64,000 nucleotides of DNA from Vibrio sp. D404a (GTDB taxonomy: Bacteria; Pseudomonadota; Gammaproteobacteria; Enterobacterales; Vibrionaceae): positions 1-64,000 of the forward strand of contig NZ_JAHGAJ010000028.1 of NCBI RefSeq assembly GCF_030248535.1, written 5' to 3'. Positions within the stretch are counted from its first letter, which is position 1. Each line of letters starts with the position of its first letter. The position numbers and the translations under genes are program-made. The notes under the pieces are model-generated. The model was given only the letters and a program-made list of their open reading frames with translations. It ran no database searches and had not been told where the DNA came from. Positions 61,001-64,000 of the stretch are shown here, in pieces.

Positions 61001-62092
61001 GTGTGGATCACAGTGACAATAAAAAGCGAAGTGTTAGCGGCTTACCAACCGAGCAATGCTCATCAGTTGCTAGGAACGCTTGATATTGCTTTGCTACTCT
61101 CCAGTTTGGAATCTCGCGGGTTAGATACCCAATCGCTTCTAGAGCCTTTGGGTTTGAGCGCGCTTGATTGGCAAGATGGCAATGCCCAGTTAAGTTACGC
61201 GGATAAACTGGTGGTATTTAAAGCGGTCAACCGCCTGTTGCCCAATGAGGGGTTAGGTCTTTGGCTTGGAGAGCAAGCCACCTTAAGTCATTTTGGTGTG
61301 CTGGGATATGTATTGGCAACCAGCGAAAATGTGTTGGAAGCGATAAAAAGTGGTTTTAAGTATCTAAGGTTGAATGGGCCTATCTTTTCGGTTCTTCTGA
61401 TTCAAGAGTCTGATTCTGTTGATGGCAAAAGCGAGGCCATCATTCGGATTGAAAACACCCTTGAGCTTGGCGAGATGCTCGCCTTTTGCTGTGAGTACTT
61501 TTTCAGCTCGATAGTCTCTCTGTTTCACCAATTAACACGGTCACGCTTGTCTATTCATTCACTCAAGCTCTCTTATGCGCAGCCGCTTTACTCTAAAAAT
61601 GAGCATGGTGATAAGTATCGGCATCGCTTTGATTGTGATGTTGAGTTTGATCATGAGTATTGTGAGTTACGCTTTGACAGTGCGCTACTGTTTGAGTGTT
61701 TGCCTAATCACGATGCCGCCACTTTAGAGCGCTACTTGGCATCTTGTCATAACATCATGGCGTCCTTTAGTTCTTCATCTGTTCTCGATAATCAAGTGAG
61801 AGCCATGCTTTATAGCGAACCCGGTCAGTTTCCTACGATTGAGCAACTCGCACATGAATTTGGTTGCTCGTCACGCACACTACGCCGTGATCTAGCGAAA
61901 GCAGGAACCAATTATCAATCCTTGTTATCTGAGGTTCGTATTGAGCTTGCCAAAGAGCTGCTACTGAATACTGACATGAGTGTCGAAGATATCGGCGAAC
62001 GTCTTGGGTATAGCGATCCCGCTAATTTCCGCCGCGCATTCAAAATGTGGCTGAAACAAACCCCGGCGCAGTTTCGACGTCGTCTGAATTAG
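61001..62092 (+). CDS. AraC-family regulator, arabinose-binding-like N-domain
   Basis: The N-terminal domain (about 20-210) is of the Arabinose_bd type (PF12625-like), seen in regulators of lipid and fatty acid use. The C-terminal AraC domain shows IEQLAHEFGCSSRTLRRDLAKAGTNYQSLL and VEDIGERLGYSDPANFRRAFKMWLKQTPAQFRRR. The gene diverges from the DUF2804-hydroxylase pair, so probably regulates it. The start is unsure: GTG 61001 or GTG 61013, with GGAG at 60998-61001 favouring the latter by spacing. Confidence 0.88.
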   Translation: MWITVTIKSEVLAAYQPSNAHQLLGTLDIALLLSSLESRGLDTQSLLEPLGLSALDWQDGNAQLSYADKLVVFKAVNRLLPNEGLGLWLGEQATLSHFGVLGYVLATSENVLEAIKSGFKYLRLNGPIFSVLLIQESDSVDGKSEAIIRIENTLELGEMLAFCCEYFFSSIVSLFHQLTRSRLSIHSLKLSYAQPLYSKNEHGDKYRHRFDCDVEFDHEYCELRFDSALLFECLPNHDAATLERYLASCHNIMASFSSSSVLDNQVRAMLYSEPGQFPTIEQLAHEFGCSSRTLRRDLAKAGTNYQSLLSEVRIELAKELLLNTDMSVEDIGERLGYSDPANFRRAFKMWLKQTPAQFRRRLN

Positions 62093-62204
62093 GAACTTAA
62101 CCAGTTTAGTGACTTATTGCTGTCATAAACCGAGTCGAGGATATAAACAGAACGACAAAAAACAGGTATGATAGGGCCGTTTTTAATCCTGAACTGGGAA
62201 AGTC

Positions 62205-62726
62205 ATGGCAAAGTTAACACTCCAAGAGCAGATGCTAAAAGCTGGCTTGGTTAATGAGAAAAAGCTGAAAAAAGCAAAGAAAGGCTCTAAAAAGTCACGT
62301 GTTCAAGCTCGCGAAGCGAAAGCTGCAGCGGAAGAGAACCGTCTAGCGCAACAAGCGAAAGACAAAGAACTCAATCAACAAATGAAAGAGAAGCAGCTGA
62401 GCAAAGAGATCAAAGCTCAGGTGAAACAGTTGATTGCGATGAATAAGATCGAGCAAAAAGACGGCGAGATCAAATACAACTTTACTGACGGTACCTTGGT
62501 TAAGCATCTTTACGTTGAAGATTTGACTCAAAAGCAACTGAGTAAAGGTATTCTTAGTATCGCTCGTGATGGTGAAGGCTATGTGATCATCCCGACCAGC
62601 GTTGCGAATAAGATTGCGATGCGTGACGAAGAGTCTATCGTTGATACTCAAGCGGCTTCTGAAGAAGCGGTTGATGAAGATGATCCGTACAAAGACTTTG
62701 TCGTACCAGATGATTTGATGTGGTAA
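62205..62726 (+). CDS. DUF2058 family protein
   Basis: This 173-residue protein has a Lys/Gln/Glu-rich N-terminal coiled helix (MAKLTLQEQMLKAGLVNEKKLKKAKKGS) and a small C-terminal domain (GILSIARDGEGYVIIPTSVANKI). DUF2058 proteins are conserved in gamma-proteobacteria and described as polynucleotide- or nucleoprotein-associated. Ribosome-binding GGGAAAGTC precedes the ATG. It ends in PYKDFVVPDDLMW. Terminator follows. Confidence 0.88.
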   Translation: MAKLTLQEQMLKAGLVNEKKLKKAKKGSKKSRVQAREAKAAAEENRLAQQAKDKELNQQMKEKQLSKEIKAQVKQLIAMNKIEQKDGEIKYNFTDGTLVKHLYVEDLTQKQLSKGILSIARDGEGYVIIPTSVANKIAMRDEESIVDTQAASEEAVDEDDPYKDFVVPDDLMW

Positions 62727-62751
62727 TTAGGCACTAAGCCTTAAACGATTT

Positions 62752-62793
62752 AAAAATGCAGTTGCACTCGTAAGAGTCGACTGCATTTTTTTA
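62752..62793 (+). terminator. DUF2058 gene terminator
   Basis: AAATGCAGT and ACTGCATTT pair, with a second inner pair ACTC/GAGT, followed by TTTTTA. Confidence 0.85.
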
Positions 62794-63162
62794 TGCCTCG
62801 AGCAAGGTAATCACCGCAAATAGGATGGCATCGTTAACCGTTTATTGGGATGAGTAATAGCCTTACTCTGAGCAAGAAAATTAATTTGTACTCTAACTAT
62901 TTTTTGAAAAAAGTTACCACTGTTTAGTTCTTTATAATCAGATAGTTATGCTGCACTTGGTGAGTTAGTGCGCAGGCTTTACCAAAAAAGTATTTTATTT
63001 TGTGTTATAATACCGCCTTCGGGATTGAGTAAGACGTCATAAGTGATTGATTAGATTCACTTATTTTTACCCCTTATATGGTATGGCGCGCTGATCAAAT
63101 ATTAATTGGATATGGAGTTGGTCCTTATATTCGGATTCTCGGATATGTGTGCATCTTAATTT
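62794..63162. other. Promoter and leader region of the BCCT gene
   Basis: No ORF is supported. The region is AT-rich with several T/A tracts; a small GTGTTATAATACC near 63002-63014 (contains TATAAT) could be a promoter. The upstream frame before ATG 63163 hits TAA. Confidence 0.4.
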
Positions 63163-64000
63163 ATGAGTTTTAAGTCAAAAAAATACAGTATAGATTCAAC
63201 AGATTATCAAGTCGGTCAAGACAACATCAATAAATGGGGCATGGATGTCCACAACACGGTTTTTACTGCTTCTGCAGGCCTGTCAATTCTCTTCATCGTA
63301 ACCCTTCTTGCTATGGCTCCTGGCGATGCTAAAGCTGCCATCGACGCTGTGAAAGGTGCGGTACTCGCGAACTTCGATTTCCTATTCATGTGGGGCGCGA
63401 ACCTTTTCCTAATCTTTGCTATTGGTCTAGCTTTCTCTCCGCTAGGTAAGATTCGTCTGGGTGGCGAAAACGCGACTGCGGATTACACAATGGCATCATG
63501 GATCGCAATGCTGTTTGCAGCGGGTATGGGTATTGGCCTTATCTTCTGGGGTGTAGCAGAGCCTACGGCCTTCTTTACCAACTGGTTTGGTACACCACTT
63601 AACGCAGAACCTTATACTGCAGCGGGTCGTGAAGCGGCATTAGGCGCAACGGTATTCCACTGGGGTCTACATGCTTGGGCTATCTACGGCATGGCAGCAC
63701 TGTGTCTGGCTTACTTTGTTTACAATAAAGGTCTGCCACTCTCTATGCGTTCGGTATTCTACCCACTACTTGGCGACAAAGTTTGGGGTCGTACGGGCGA
63801 CGTGATTGATGTGATGACCGTTCTTGTTACCCTGTTTGGTCTAGCAACTTCGCTTGGCCTAGGTGGTACGCAAGCAGCAAGTGGTATCAGCCACGTATTT
63901 GGTCTAGAGAACAACTTGTTCCTACAACAGCTGATCATTGTTCTTATCATGGTGTTGGCGATCATCTCTGTACTTCGTGGTATGGACGGTGGTGTAAAAC
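63163..64000 (+). CDS. BCCT-family transporter, 5' part
   Basis: The frame runs from ATG 63163 to the window edge, so the C-terminal half is missing (279 residues visible of about 500-700). It begins MSFKSKKYSIDSTDYQVGQD. Helices follow from VFTASAGLSILFIVTLLAM, then GMGIGLIFWGVAEPTAFF, the conserved Trp/Glu box of BCCT carriers, and FHWGLHAWAIYGMAALCLAYF. Such carriers take up glycine betaine, choline or carnitine with Na+ or H+. An OpuAC-type binding protein is at 50.5 kb. Ribosome-binding site is weak. Confidence 0.9.
   Translation, partial: MSFKSKKYSIDSTDYQVGQDNINKWGMDVHNTVFTASAGLSILFIVTLLAMAPGDAKAAIDAVKGAVLANFDFLFMWGANLFLIFAIGLAFSPLGKIRLGGENATADYTMASWIAMLFAAGMGIGLIFWGVAEPTAFFTNWFGTPLNAEPYTAAGREAALGATVFHWGLHAWAIYGMAALCLAYFVYNKGLPLSMRSVFYPLLGDKVWGRTGDVIDVMTVLVTLFGLATSLGLGGTQAASGISHVFGLENNLFLQQLIIVLIMVLAIISVLRGMDGGVK

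Noticed and set aside
1..64000. CRISPR array, tRNA or rRNA genes, prophage structural genes
   Set aside because: No regularly spaced repeats, cloverleaf signals, rRNA-like blocks or phage structural proteins were recognised on either strand.

Overview
The window looks like chromosome 1 of a marine Vibrio. Typical genes for that group are pheST, ihfA, sbcB, the yohJ-yohK-cdd trio, purT, a DUF3360 membrane protein, a DUF2058 protein, a dCACHE chemotaxis receptor, sitABCD and BCCT/OpuAC-type osmolyte transport. Most genes have moderate GC. One block (about 10.8-15.8 kb) is visibly AT-rich and looks imported. No rRNA, tRNA, CRISPR array or prophage was seen. The species cannot be fixed from sequence alone.

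Layout. 1-6.3 kb: the end of a helix-turn-helix protein gene, then a TetR-family regulator and the operon it probably controls (MMPL/RND permease, LolA-like periplasmic protein, outer-membrane barrel). Near-perfect TGACGA-N-TCGTCA palindromes precede both units. 6.4-10.1 kb: pheS-pheT, preceded by a Phe-rich small ORF. 10.1-10.8 kb: an IS200-type insertion sequence. 10.9-15.7 kb: a three-gene phosphorelay (helical histidine-kinase-like sensor, stand-alone receiver, receiver fused to an alpha/beta hydrolase with a C-terminal membrane segment). Its architecture matches Detocs anti-phage systems with a hydrolase effector in place of the usual nucleosidase. 16-36 kb: metabolic, transport and regulatory genes, with several decayed ones (a hydrolase with an internal stop, a frameshifted GlxA-type AraC regulator, an orphan C-terminal piece of accD). 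It includes an exported ParB-like/pyrophosphatase fusion, an ABC-F gene with a leader peptide and alternative RNA pairings, and a Fur-box gene. 37-38 kb: an RcnR-type Ni/Co repressor with three G-tract operators, but no rcnA nearby. 40-47 kb: sitABCD, then an HbpS/GlcG-like protein divergent from a two-component system. 47.5-50.4 kb: a TPR-GAF-GGDEF protein and ihfA.

ihfA lies 40 kb from pheT, although the two are adjacent in E. coli. Everything between 10.1 and 50.1 kb may therefore be inserted or rearranged. 50.5-64 kb: an OpuAC-type binding protein, an exported RelA/SpoT-like protein, thiopurine methyltransferase, purT with a PurR box, cdd-yohK-yohJ with CRP/CytR-like sites, sbcB, a lipid-type cluster (membrane hydroxylase, DUF2804, AraC regulator), a DUF2058 protein and the start of a BCCT transporter.

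Many genes end at hairpins sharing a GGCCTCGC core, a local family of terminators. Starts were chosen from Shine-Dalgarno spacing where this was decisive, and alternatives are given.
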